Of a DNA stretch of 32,721 bases, positions 1 through 6,238 are shown one piece after another; positions within the stretch are counted from its first letter, which is position 1, and each line of letters starts with the position of its first letter. Location: positions 1 to 32,721 of the forward strand of contig CATKAZ010000115.1 of the NCBI GenBank assembly GCA_949745795.1. The letters run 5' to 3'. Both the position numbers and the translations under genes were made by a program. The stretch is from an uncultured Oscillospiraceae bacterium. GTDB lineage: Bacteria > Bacillota > Clostridia > Oscillospirales > Ruminococcaceae. A model generated the notes under the pieces. It ran no database searches. It was not told the origin of the DNA and saw only the letters and a list, made by a program, of their open reading frames with translations.

Positions 1-41
1 CCAAGTGCTGGGATTAAAGGCATGTGCCACCACTGCCCGAC
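1..41 (-). repeat. Rodent B1-type SINE fragment (host DNA)
   Basis: On the minus strand this reads as the 5' part of a rodent B1/Alu-like SINE, with the GGTGGCACATGCCTTTAATC and CCCAGCACTTGG blocks of the 7SL-derived RNA polymerase III promoter region. Bases 42-94 after it are non-repetitive and look like host flank, with no bacterial gene or ribosome binding site. This is eukaryotic DNA in a bacterial contig. Confidence 0.9.
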
Positions 42-94
42 AGACATGTATGTTTTAATTCAGTGTGAGTTCCCTCATCAAAAGTGTTTGGGGG

Positions 95-179
95 TGCCGG
101 GCACTCAGGAAGCAGAGGCAGGAGGATCTCTGTGAGTTGGAGGCCAGCCTGCTCTGCAGAGCCAGTTCTAGGACAGCCA
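95..179 (+). repeat. Rodent B1 SINE, internally deleted, at a chimeric junction
   Basis: The plus strand matches the B1 consensus as I know it: GCCGGGC, then GCAGAGGCAGG, then GAGTTGGAGGCCAGCCTG, then AGGACAGCCA. The segment between GCCGGGC and CACTC, which normally holds the box with CCTTTAATCC, is missing. Another consensus stretch near the 3' end is absent just before CCCTGTC. Bacterial glnN coding sequence starts right after, at about 180. The bases CCCTGTC fit both the SINE end and the glnN codons, so the exact breakpoint is ambiguous by a few bases. Confidence 0.9.
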
Positions 180-407
180 CCCTGTCATAGGCTGAAACCA
201 GTGTGTATAATGCGTAGCTCCTTTTTCAATGGCCCAGTCCTTCATAGCGTTTGCAACAACATTTGCAACATCGTCATTAAGAGCAATACCAAATTTCTTT
301 GTTTTCATAACAGATTTATAAATATTCTTCGGCAATCTGTCTCTCATCACCTTATCACTGAATACATTACAACCAAAATAATCTGCTACTGTCTGAACTT
401 CTGACAT
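180..407 (-). CDS. glnN: Glutamine synthetase type III, N-terminal fragment
   Basis: The first 76 codons of a type III glutamine synthetase, which makes glutamine from glutamate, ammonia and ATP in the cytoplasm. The N-terminal block with VADYFGCNVFSD, MRDRLPK and GATHYTHWFQPMTG is typical of this family, whose members are normally about 700 residues, so only about a tenth is present. The frame runs into the SINE and stops after three foreign codons. The start is ATG at 405-407 with GGAGG at 416-420. The break is an artefact of the contig end rather than a natural pseudogene, because the remaining codons are intact and the promoter and leader are well formed. Confidence 0.93.
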
Positions 408-421
408 AAGAAAATCCTCCT

Positions 422-488
422 TTAAAAATAAAAAACGCTCCAGCAGTATTCAAATAATTTTTATGACTGCTGAAACGCCATTGTTTCA
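422..488 (-). promoter_or_regulatory. glnN leader: terminator/attenuator overlapping an ANTAR-like hairpin
   Basis: Read on the minus strand, 478-466 (GCGTTTCAGCAGT) pairs with 447-435 (ACTGCTGGAGCGT) along 13 positions, counting G-U pairs. A run of U (TTTTTTATTTTT) follows, just before the glnN ribosome binding site: an intrinsic terminator inside the leader. Overlapping its 5' arm, 488-471 folds as TGAAAC-AATGGC-GTTTCA, a 6-bp stem with a six-base loop. That loop has A at position 1 and G at position 4, the signature of hairpins bound by ANTAR antiterminators. The two hairpins cannot form together. The usual first ANTAR hairpin upstream was not found. Confidence 0.65.
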
Positions 489-517
489 AATTCATTTACT
501 ATTTAATTGATGTATTT

Positions 518-546
518 ATAATACACCCAAATGGTCTAAATGTCAA
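518..546 (-). promoter_or_regulatory. Sigma-A promoter of glnN
   Basis: On the minus strand TTGACA (546-541) is followed by a 17-base spacer and TATTAT (523-518). Transcription would begin near 511, giving a leader of about 100 nt that holds the attenuator. Confidence 0.85.
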
Positions 547-746
547 TAGCTGTTTTTCAAATTATGTTTTTTTCACATTTTTCACTATGATATTCCGTAA
601 AAAATACAGCATTAAGCACATAAACTTACTTTTCTATTATTTTTTTCGATAATTTTCACGTTATTTAGACTTATTTTTGTTTACTTTTTCTTTAAAATAT
701 GATATTATATAATATACACATTTCATTAGAAAGGATTTATGTTATA

Positions 747-1739
747 ATGAGTACATACAGAAAAAGAAAACCCAAAATAAGATATGACCGTATTATAGGA
801 GTAGCAGCCATTTTAATAGTACTTTTAATTTTGGTAGTTTCATGCTGTAAATCGTGCGGCAATGATGATAAAAAACCAGGAAATACTTCTTCCATTGTGC
901 CCACTGATAACAAAGAAAAAAATAAAGACAGTGAAAACAGTGCCCCATCCGATGATTCTTCACTTGATTCACTTGACAGCTATTCTACAATCAGTGCCAT
1001 GCCAAACGATATTTATGCAGGAGATTTGGTTCTTGTAAACAAACAGCATGAATACTCATTCCCGGCAACTGAAGAAGATTCTAAAATCGTTCCTGTATAT
1101 GAAACCAAATCCGATAACTACCAGGTCAATGATTATGAAACGTATTTAGATTCAAATACGATCAAAGCTCTTAATTCTTTATTGGACGCTTTCTACAATG
1201 AAACCAATCTGACTGATATAATGGTTATTTCAGGATACAGAACAAAAGAATATCAGGACGAATTGTTTAATGCAGGAACCTCAGATGTCAAAGGCGGATG
1301 CTCAGAATATCATACCGGTTTAAGTTTGGATTTGGGTATATTCCCACAGGACGAAAGCTCATACTATTATATCCCTGACGGAAAATACGCATGGATCGAA
1401 GAAAATTGTGCAAAATACGGTTTTGTCATTCGTTATCCCAAAGGCAAGGAAGACAAAACAGGTATGGAATCAAAAAGCTATCAATTCAGATATGTAGGCA
1501 TTCCTCATGCTATTTACATAAATGATAATAATTTATGTTTAGAAGAATATATTGATCAGGTAAAGAATTATACTTATGACGGCGAACATCTGAAAGTAGC
1601 GGGAACAGATAAAAATTATGAAATTTATTATGTTGCTGCCGACCCATCTTCAAATACAGATATTCCCGTTCCCGGTGACAAAACATATACCATTTCCGGA
1701 AATAATATTGACGGTTTTATAGTAACTGTTGAAATTTAA
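747..1739 (+). CDS. D-alanyl-D-alanine carboxypeptidase, VanY/M15B family, membrane-anchored
   Basis: A 330-residue peptidoglycan peptidase that would trim the terminal D-Ala of cell-wall stem peptides outside the membrane. After a basic N-terminus there is one membrane helix (about 16-33), a Ser/Asp/Asn-rich linker to about 85, then the catalytic domain. Visible motifs are SGYR (162-165), the zinc-site S-E-Y-H-x5-D (H189, D195) and a third ligand in GIPHA (H254). About 75 further residues follow the domain. The frame is open from 699, but a TATAAT at 708-713 suggests transcription starts after that ATG; ATG 747 with AAGG at 731-734 is the better start. It is divergent from glnN and ends at a shared terminator. 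VanY type is clear; the substrate range is not. Confidence 0.88.
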   Translation: MSTYRKRKPKIRYDRIIGVAAILIVLLILVVSCCKSCGNDDKKPGNTSSIVPTDNKEKNKDSENSAPSDDSSLDSLDSYSTISAMPNDIYAGDLVLVNKQHEYSFPATEEDSKIVPVYETKSDNYQVNDYETYLDSNTIKALNSLLDAFYNETNLTDIMVISGYRTKEYQDELFNAGTSDVKGGCSEYHTGLSLDLGIFPQDESSYYYIPDGKYAWIEENCAKYGFVIRYPKGKEDKTGMESKSYQFRYVGIPHAIYINDNNLCLEEYIDQVKNYTYDGEHLKVAGTDKNYEIYYVAADPSSNTDIPVPGDKTYTISGNNIDGFIVTVEI

Positions 1740-1753
1740 AATTACAGAATAAG

Positions 1754-1784
1754 AAATGCCGTCGCTTAAGCAACGGCATTTTTT
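1754..1784. terminator. Bidirectional intrinsic terminator
   Basis: AAATGCCGT (1754-1762) pairs with ACGGCATTT (1773-1781), with T-rich sequence to 1784 and A-rich sequence on the other side. It lies between the convergent carboxypeptidase and amidase genes and can serve both. Confidence 0.85.
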
Positions 1785-2528
1785 CTATCCGGCTACAATA
1801 AATTGACTGCTTGCATATCCTGTTTGTCCGTTATAGTTCACAACAAACCAGCCATTACCGGTATCTCCATAAATAGTAACCATTGAACCGTCGGGAATGG
1901 ATCCGATTATTTTTCCGCCTATAGACGGATAATCTCTTAAATTCAGGTTCGAGCCTCCGGCAGCTACCATTCCTTTATGAACAGGTCCGGCATTGACAAA
2001 TGGTATTCCAAAATAATCACAAAGAGACTGTACTAGATTTTTAGCTATAGCGTCCAGATTATTTTTCAACCATGTGACATCTTCAACATTATCATGATAT
2101 CCCAGTTCACATAGAACAGCTGTAGCACGAGTCTGTGTCACTTCACCTAGGCTAGTAGTCGGAACAGCTCTGCTTTTGTCCGGAAGCGGATAAATACTCT
2201 TTAAATTATTCGCAATAATTGTTGCAAGACGCTCACTGTCAAAGCTTCCCGGGGCAAAATATATATCTATTCCCCTCAATTGTCCTGCAAGTCGCTCCGG
2301 AGCGGCATTTGTATGCAACGCAAGATGTACATCATAATATGCCGCATTTGAATCAGCTATTGCACCGGTTACATTTCTGTCAGGATCGTTTCTGACATAT
2401 GTTATTCCGCTCGATCTTAAATATGGTTCCATTTTATCGGCAAGAAGATTCATATATTGTTCTTCATTTCCGCCGGTTACGTATTCATTCCATTCCTGTG
2501 TGGAAGGACTCAAAAAAATTTTAGGCAT
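1785..2528 (-). CDS. N-acetylmuramoyl-L-alanine amidase (Amidase_3) with C-terminal SH3 domain
   Basis: A 247-residue cell-wall hydrolase predicted to cut the bond between MurNAc and L-Ala. Residues 1-175 form the zinc amidase domain: LSPSTQEWN near the start, HLALHTNAA (H72) and CELGYHDN (E141). Residues about 185-247 form a bacterial SH3 domain, with NLNLRDYPS and GYASSQFI, that would bind the wall. There is no signal peptide, as in CwlC-like mother-cell or phage-type lysins. The start is ATG 2526-2528 with GGGAG about 8 bases upstream; an upstream in-frame start at 2558 has no such site. The first zinc histidine of classic Amidase_3 proteins is replaced by the SPSTQ segment, which I recall as normal for this clostridial subfamily. 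Confidence 0.88.
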   Translation of the reverse strand: MPKIFLSPSTQEWNEYVTGGNEEQYMNLLADKMEPYLRSSGITYVRNDPDRNVTGAIADSNAAYYDVHLALHTNAAPERLAGQLRGIDIYFAPGSFDSERLATIIANNLKSIYPLPDKSRAVPTTSLGEVTQTRATAVLCELGYHDNVEDVTWLKNNLDAIAKNLVQSLCDYFGIPFVNAGPVHKGMVAAGGSNLNLRDYPSIGGKIIGSIPDGSMVTIYGDTGNGWFVVNYNGQTGYASSQFIVAG

Positions 2529-2559
2529 AAAATTTACTCCCTTACAGCAAAAAAACATC

Positions 2560-2593
2560 TGTATTATTCCTGTTTATAAGACAGGATAATACA
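2560..2593 (-). terminator. Hairpin with U-tract between HTH gene and amidase gene
   Basis: On the minus strand TGTATTATCCTGT (2593-2581) pairs with ACAGGAATAATACA (2573-2560), with one bulged base, and GATGTTTTTTTG follows. It could terminate the HTH transcript. A TATAAT on the minus strand just upstream means it could instead lie at the start of the amidase transcript. Confidence 0.55.
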
Positions 2594-2623
2594 TTATATG
2601 CTGCAAAGAAGATTTAGGTTAAA

Positions 2624-2833
2624 TTAATTTAATTCTTGCTTATCATTTACATATTCCATAAAATCACCAGGCTGACAATGCATTTTACAGCAGATTTTTT
2701 CAATTACATATACAGAAATCTCTGAACCATTTGCAAGTCTGTAAATTATTCTGGGTGTAAACATTTTTCTTAGTTCTTCAATGTTAAGATTTTTTGATTC
2801 GGCTAATTTAAAAAATTTTCTATATGATAGCAT
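2624..2833 (-). CDS. Small Cro/C1-type helix-turn-helix regulator
   Basis: A 69-residue protein made of almost nothing but a Xre/Cro-type DNA-binding domain: short helices around RKFFKLAES and NIEELRKMF, then a recognition-like region and the ending typical of YozG-like proteins (VIEKICCKMHCQPGDFMEY). The start is ATG 2831-2833, six bases after GGGAGG (2840-2845); an in-frame TTG at 2837-2839 sits against the ribosome binding site and is unlikely. It is upstream of and co-oriented with the amidase, divergent from the radical SAM gene. The target is unknown. Confidence 0.8.
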   Translation of the reverse strand: MLSYRKFFKLAESKNLNIEELRKMFTPRIIYRLANGSEISVYVIEKICCKMHCQPGDFMEYVNDKQELN

Positions 2834-2930
2834 ACGCAACCTCCCTTATTATATGTTATCATAATAAATATTATATATTTTATATAATTTATTAATAATT
2901 TGTAAATTTAAGGAAAGAGAATATAGAAAT

Positions 2931-3872
2931 ATGAAAAATCCATTTAAATTTTCCTGCGATAATAAAAGATACCATACTTTAGCTTATCACAATAAACGTA
3001 TTTTTAAAGAAAAAATTTTTAAAGCCGTAATTGATGCCGGATTTACCTGCCCTAACAAGGACGGTTTAAAGGGAACAGGCGGATGCATATTTTGTGACAG
3101 CGGAAGCGGTTATTTCACTAATTCCCATTTAAAACCAATAGATGAACAAATTAAAGCGGAACTTATAAGAATACAGGCAAAAAATCCAAATGCCCGTGCT
3201 ATTGCATATTTTCAAGCTAATACCAATACTTATGCTGATATAAATAAATTAAAAAGTATTTATTTACCTGTTTTGTCCATAAAAGATATAGCAGGAATTT
3301 CTATTGGAACAAGAGCAGACTGCCTTCAAAAAGAAATCCTTGACCTCCTAGAAGAGCTTTCACACAAAACTTACCTGACAGTTGAACTTGGTATGCAGAC
3401 AATCCATAACAAAACCCTAAATCTGATAAACAGAGGTTATAATCACAGCGAATTTCTCAAAGGTTATTTTTCACTGAAAAACAGAAATATAAGAACATGC
3501 ATTCATATTATAAACGGTCTGCCCGGTGAAAGCAAAGATATGATGACTGAAACCGCTTATCATGTCGGAATAATTGAACCGGACGCTTTAAAAATTCAGT
3601 TGCTTCATGTAATAAAAAATACTCCTCTTGAAAAAATGTATATAAATAAAATGTTCAACGTAATGTCAAAAGAAGATTATATTTCTACTACAGTAAATCA
3701 ACTGGAATATATTCCGCCCAAAACTGTTATTGAAAGAATTACAGGTGACGGAGATAAAAATAAGCTTATTGCACCGCTATGGAGTACTGATAAAATTTCC
3801 GTCCTCGGAGGAATTGATAAACTTCAGGCAGAACTAAACAGCTGGCAGGGAAAAAAGTATAAAAAACTTTAA
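2931..3872 (+). CDS. YtqA-like radical SAM protein (TIGR01212 family)
   Basis: A 313-residue radical SAM enzyme, close to the usual length of its family. The cluster-binding cysteines are C40, C52 and C55, in the long-spaced arrangement C-x11-C-x2-C that marks this family rather than the usual C-x3-C-x2-C. Further marks are GISIGTRADC (about 123-132), ELGMQT and HIINGLPGE. The YtqA group is related to the Elp3-like HemN/MiaB-type enzymes; its substrate is not established to my knowledge, with tRNA modification often suggested. The ribosome binding site is weak (AGGAAAGAG, about 10 bases from ATG). It is a single gene between the HTH regulator and rpmE. Confidence 0.92.
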   Translation: MKNPFKFSCDNKRYHTLAYHNKRIFKEKIFKAVIDAGFTCPNKDGLKGTGGCIFCDSGSGYFTNSHLKPIDEQIKAELIRIQAKNPNARAIAYFQANTNTYADINKLKSIYLPVLSIKDIAGISIGTRADCLQKEILDLLEELSHKTYLTVELGMQTIHNKTLNLINRGYNHSEFLKGYFSLKNRNIRTCIHIINGLPGESKDMMTETAYHVGIIEPDALKIQLLHVIKNTPLEKMYINKMFNVMSKEDYISTTVNQLEYIPPKTVIERITGDGDKNKLIAPLWSTDKISVLGGIDKLQAELNSWQGKKYKKL

Positions 3873-3880
3873 AAAAATAC

Positions 3881-3909
3881 TTGATTTTTTATTTTTGATG
3901 TGATATAAT
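3881..3909 (+). promoter_or_regulatory. Sigma-A promoter of rpmE
   Basis: TTGATT (3881-3886), 17-base spacer, TATAAT (3904-3909). Transcription from about 3916 would leave a 90-nt leader before rpmE. Confidence 0.8.
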
Positions 3910-3915
3910 TAATAA

Positions 3916-4005
3916 CGTTAGTGAATTATCAATAGCACTACTGTCTAAGGTAACTGATGGGCTGCTGTGTTAATCATAATTGTTAAATTGAAAGAGGTGA
4001 CAATC
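3916..4005 (+). promoter_or_regulatory. Possible L31 autoregulatory leader
   Basis: The 90-nt leader can fold a two-part hairpin. AGCAC pairs with GUGUU, an internal loop follows, then CUGUC pairs with GAUGG around a loop containing UAAGGUAACU. The ribosome binding site AGAGGTGA (3993-4000) lies downstream. Ribosomal protein leaders are known for L31 in Firmicutes; whether this one matches that class needs a covariance search. Confidence 0.4.
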
Positions 4006-4209
4006 ATGAAAGAAGGAATCCATCCGCAGTTTGAAAAAACTACAATCACTTGCCATTGCGGTAATGTAATCGAAACTCGTTCCACAAAGAAGGACATTAA
4101 GGTTGAAATTTGTTCAAAATGCCATCCGTTCTATACAGGCAAACAGAAGCTTGTTGATACAGGCGGACGTGTTGACAGATTTAAAAAGCGTTTCAATATG
4201 GATAAGTAA
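4006..4209 (+). CDS. rpmE: 50S ribosomal protein L31, zinc-binding type
   Basis: A 67-residue large-subunit protein near the central protuberance. The starting KEGIHPQ, C16-x-C18 and C36-x2-C39 zinc ligands, HPFYTGKQK and the ending [10 protein letters not shown] are family signatures. All four cysteines are present, so this is the zinc-storing C+ form rather than the zinc-starvation paralogue. The start is ATG 4006 with AGAGGTGA at 3993-4000; an open in-frame extension upstream to 3967 is not coding. Its own promoter and terminator frame it as a single-gene unit. Confidence 0.97.
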   Translation: MKEGIHPQFEKTTITCHCGNVIETRSTKKDIKVEICSKCHPFYTGKQKLVDTGGRVDRFKKRFNMDK

Positions 4210-4213
4210 AAAT

Positions 4214-4239
4214 AAGGACGGCTTTGTGTCGTCCTTTTT
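4214..4239 (+). terminator. Intrinsic terminator of rpmE
   Basis: AAGGACG (4214-4220) pairs with CGTCCTT (4230-4236), followed by a T run to 4239. Confidence 0.88.
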
Positions 4240-4258
4240 GCATTTTCGGAGTTAAATT

Positions 4259-4876
4259 ATGAATTATACTACTATTAAAGCACCGGTTAAAGCGTCTTTT
4301 ATTGAAAAGCGCTCAGAATTTATAGGTTATTTATGTCCTGTTTCTACAAATGATGAAGCAGTTAATTTTATAAATAAAATTAAAGCAGAACACAGAAAAG
4401 CTAAACATAATGTTTATGCTTATATACTGCGTGACAATAACATCACACGATATTCAGATGACGGCGAACCGCAAGGTACTGCAGGTGTACCTGTTTTGGA
4501 CGTTTTACAAAAACATCAACTTACTGATGTTTGCTGCGTTGTAACCAGATATTTCGGCGGCATTCTTCTAGGCGGAGGCGGACTTGTGCGTGCATATTCT
4601 CACTGTGCCTCATTGGCAGTTAAGGACGCTGATATTTTAAATATGCATTTTTGCAATACAGCAATAATCACAATAGATTATGATTTATATGGAAAAATCA
4701 GTTATGTACTTCCGGAATTTGAAGTAAAACAATTAAATTCGGATTTTGGAGATAATATAAAACTAACTGTAAATATTAAATCAGAGCATTATGAATCATT
4801 TTGTAAAAAATTAACTGATATTACATGTGGAAAAATTTCCATAAAAAAAATAAACGAACTATTTGATAATTTCTAA
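4259..4876 (+). CDS. YigZ/IMPACT family protein
   Basis: A 205-residue protein of the YigZ (UPF0029/IMPACT) family. The N-terminal domain (1-120) carries SEFIGYLCPV, AYILRD, RYSDDGEPQGTAGVPVL and VVTRYFGGILLGGGGLVRAYS. The C-terminal 140-205 is the ferredoxin-like DUF1949 domain. Eukaryotic IMPACT binds Gcn1; the bacterial role is unproven, with nucleic-acid or ribosome binding suspected. GGAG at 4248-4251 places the start. It follows the rpmE terminator and has its own terminator, so it is probably transcribed alone or by readthrough. Confidence 0.93.
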   Translation: MNYTTIKAPVKASFIEKRSEFIGYLCPVSTNDEAVNFINKIKAEHRKAKHNVYAYILRDNNITRYSDDGEPQGTAGVPVLDVLQKHQLTDVCCVVTRYFGGILLGGGGLVRAYSHCASLAVKDADILNMHFCNTAIITIDYDLYGKISYVLPEFEVKQLNSDFGDNIKLTVNIKSEHYESFCKKLTDITCGKISIKKINELFDNF

Positions 4877-4907
4877 TCGCACATTAAAATTGTGCGATAT
4901 TTTTTTT
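4876..4907 (+). terminator. Intrinsic terminator after the YigZ gene
   Basis: ATCGCACA (4876-4883) pairs with TGTGCGAT (4891-4898), followed by ATTTTTTTT. The stem begins at the last base of the stop codon. Confidence 0.9.
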
Positions 4908-4924
4908 AGGATTTTTGCACTATT

Positions 4925-4989
4925 TTCGACATATAATGACGAATATTGCGATATTTGTGAGGTTATTTTGTCGAATTATATGTTATAAT
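4925..4989 (+). promoter_or_regulatory. Extended -10 promoter with three Spo0A-box-like sites
   Basis: TGTTATAAT (4981-4989) is an extended -10 element. Upstream lie TTTTGTCGAA (4966-4975), which contains the exact Spo0A box TGTCGAA, and an inverted pair TTCGACA (4925-4931) and TGACGAA (4937-4943), which fit the box with zero and one change. The nearest box sits between the -35 and -10 regions, so activation or repression cannot be told. Confidence 0.6.
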
Positions 4990-5018
4990 GTATATATCAT
5001 TTTAAAGGAGGAAAAATT

Positions 5019-5288
5019 ATGCAGAATTTAAACTATAATATTATTAAAAGCATTGTATCCCAGGATGGTAAAACAGTATTTTTCTTATCATCTGCCGAAA
5101 TAACTATTGAAGAAACAACTGCTGTTACATACAACATATCGGCAGCCGATTGCTGTCATATTATAACTGTTGAGGATACTTCCACAAATCGTGATATATG
5201 TGAAAACATATTAAATGAATTGTACACAAAATCTGTTTCATATGAAAACTTAAAAGATTTCATAGCTGAATATCTTTCCGAACATTAA
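5019..5288 (+). CDS. Small conserved protein, possibly DUF6514-like
   Basis: An 89-residue acidic soluble protein with no signal peptide or membrane helix. A beta-rich N-terminal half (YNIIKSIVSQDGKTVFFL) is followed by VEDTSTNRDICENILNEL and a helical end ending DFIAEYLSEH. This ending resembles what I recall of small clostridial DUF6514 proteins, but I cannot confirm the family. The start is well fixed by AAAGGAGG directly upstream (5004-5011). It stands alone between two terminators, with Spo0A-box-like sites in its promoter. The function is unknown. Confidence 0.8.
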   Translation: MQNLNYNIIKSIVSQDGKTVFFLSSAEITIEETTAVTYNISAADCCHIITVEDTSTNRDICENILNELYTKSVSYENLKDFIAEYLSEH

Positions 5289-5328
5289 AATCATGACCAA
5301 TTACCTAAATTCTTATCTCAATTAAATG

Positions 5329-5361
5329 TAAAATGCCTTTCAAAAATAGAAAGGCATTTTA
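5329..5361. terminator. Terminator hairpin shared by convergent genes
   Basis: TAAAATGCCTTTC (5329-5341) pairs perfectly with GAAAGGCATTTTA (5349-5361). It follows the small protein gene on the plus strand, where the T-rich side lies. On the minus strand it includes the stop codon of ntpD. Confidence 0.88.
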
Positions 5362-5976
5362 TTTATTCTTTAATTTATACGATTTAATCACTTTAAGACG
5401 TGAAAACTCTTCACGTTCTTTTTCTTCCAGACTTTCTAAAATATATTTAACCATTTCCTCATATCTTGGAATCAATATATTCTGCAATGCATTTGCTCTT
5501 CGCTGAGCTTTTTTTATAGCCGTCGCAAGACGATAAATGCTATTATCAACTTCCGCAAGCAATACTGTCATATCTTTAACCTTTGAAAAAGAAACATATG
5601 CCTTGTCAAGCTGTGAATTAGTAGAGTAAAATCCATAGGGTACGTCTATCCTTTTACGCTCAATTGTTACATTTGGAATTTCAACACCCATAACACTCCT
5701 ATACGTAATTTTAATACCGTCTTCTATAGGAACACTTCTGGCAATTTTATCAATAACACCGAGAGTGATATTTGCATCCTGTAATGCGGCATAAGCTTCC
5801 TTATAAGTATTCTCAATGGAATTTCTCAAAGCCTTCGCTTTATCCATAAGCTGCATCATTTCCCTAATGAGAATATTACGTTTTCTATCCATAAGATCAT
5901 AACCCAGACGGCAAAGAGATAATGTTTTGCGTGCTTTAATCAGATTCCCTTTTGTAGGAAAAACCTGTTCTGCCAT
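5359..5976 (-). CDS. ntpD: V-type ATP synthase subunit D (central rotor shaft)
   Basis: A 205-residue central-stalk subunit that turns inside the A3B3 head and couples ATP turnover to ion flow. FPTKGNLIKARKTLSLCRLGYDLMDRKRNIL is the family's N-terminal helix (first 20: FPTKGNLIKARKTLSLCRLG), and the C-terminal AIKKAQRRANALQNILIP is the matching antiparallel helix; together they form the coiled coil. Length is as expected. It is the last gene of the operon, separated from ntpB by the small membrane protein gene, with a purine-rich GGGG ribosome binding site. The stop lies in the terminator hairpin. Confidence 0.95.
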   Translation of the reverse strand: MAEQVFPTKGNLIKARKTLSLCRLGYDLMDRKRNILIREMMQLMDKAKALRNSIENTYKEAYAALQDANITLGVIDKIARSVPIEDGIKITYRSVMGVEIPNVTIERKRIDVPYGFYSTNSQLDKAYVSFSKVKDMTVLLAEVDNSIYRLATAIKKAQRRANALQNILIPRYEEMVKYILESLEEKEREEFSRLKVIKSYKLKNK

Positions 5977-5993
5977 AGAGACATCCCCTTTTA

Positions 5994-6197
5994 TTAAAAC
6001 AAACTATTTGTTATAATTATAACAATCGCCGCTGCTGCTCCGATAATCATTACTATAATTCCGTTTCTTCTCATTTTCTTTATAGCTTCCGGATCTTCAC
6101 GCTTTTCATCTTTTAAACTTTTTTGAGGACATATTGTCATAAATAATCCCAGCAACGCAATCATAGCGAATAAAATTATTTCAAAAACATCACGCAT
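5994..6197 (-). CDS. Two-helix small membrane protein inside the V-ATPase operon
   Basis: A 67-residue protein with a hydrophobic helix at about 3-23, a charged loop rich in K, D, E and R (27-44, ending KKMRRNG) and a second helix at about 46-65. Both ends would lie on one side, with the charged loop probably in the cytoplasm. It lies 41 bases after ntpB and 17 before ntpD, same strand, with its own ribosome binding site, so it is co-transcribed. I do not recognise the family. It is not a standard V-ATPase subunit: no rotor carboxylate motif is present. It might be an assembly or stability factor, or a passenger gene. Confidence 0.75.
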   Translation of the reverse strand: MRDVFEIILFAMIALLGLFMTICPQKSLKDEKREDPEAIKKMRRNGIIVMIIGAAAAIVIIITNSLF

Positions 6198-6238
6198 AAT
6201 AATTTCTCCTTAATATATTTTACATATAAGTCAATTTA

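Noticed and set aside
1-180. Horizontal transfer of a SINE into the bacterium
   Set aside because: The element sits exactly at the contig end and interrupts a core gene; assembly or library chimera explains it more simply.
84-404. Open frame on the plus strand across the left end
   Set aside because: It spans the rodent-bacterial junction and is antisense to clear glnN codons; no ribosome binding site.
489-511. A first ANTAR hairpin upstream of the one at 471-488
   Set aside because: I tried six-base loops with A1 and G4 here; none has a stem of more than three pairs, so I do not claim the full two-hairpin motif.
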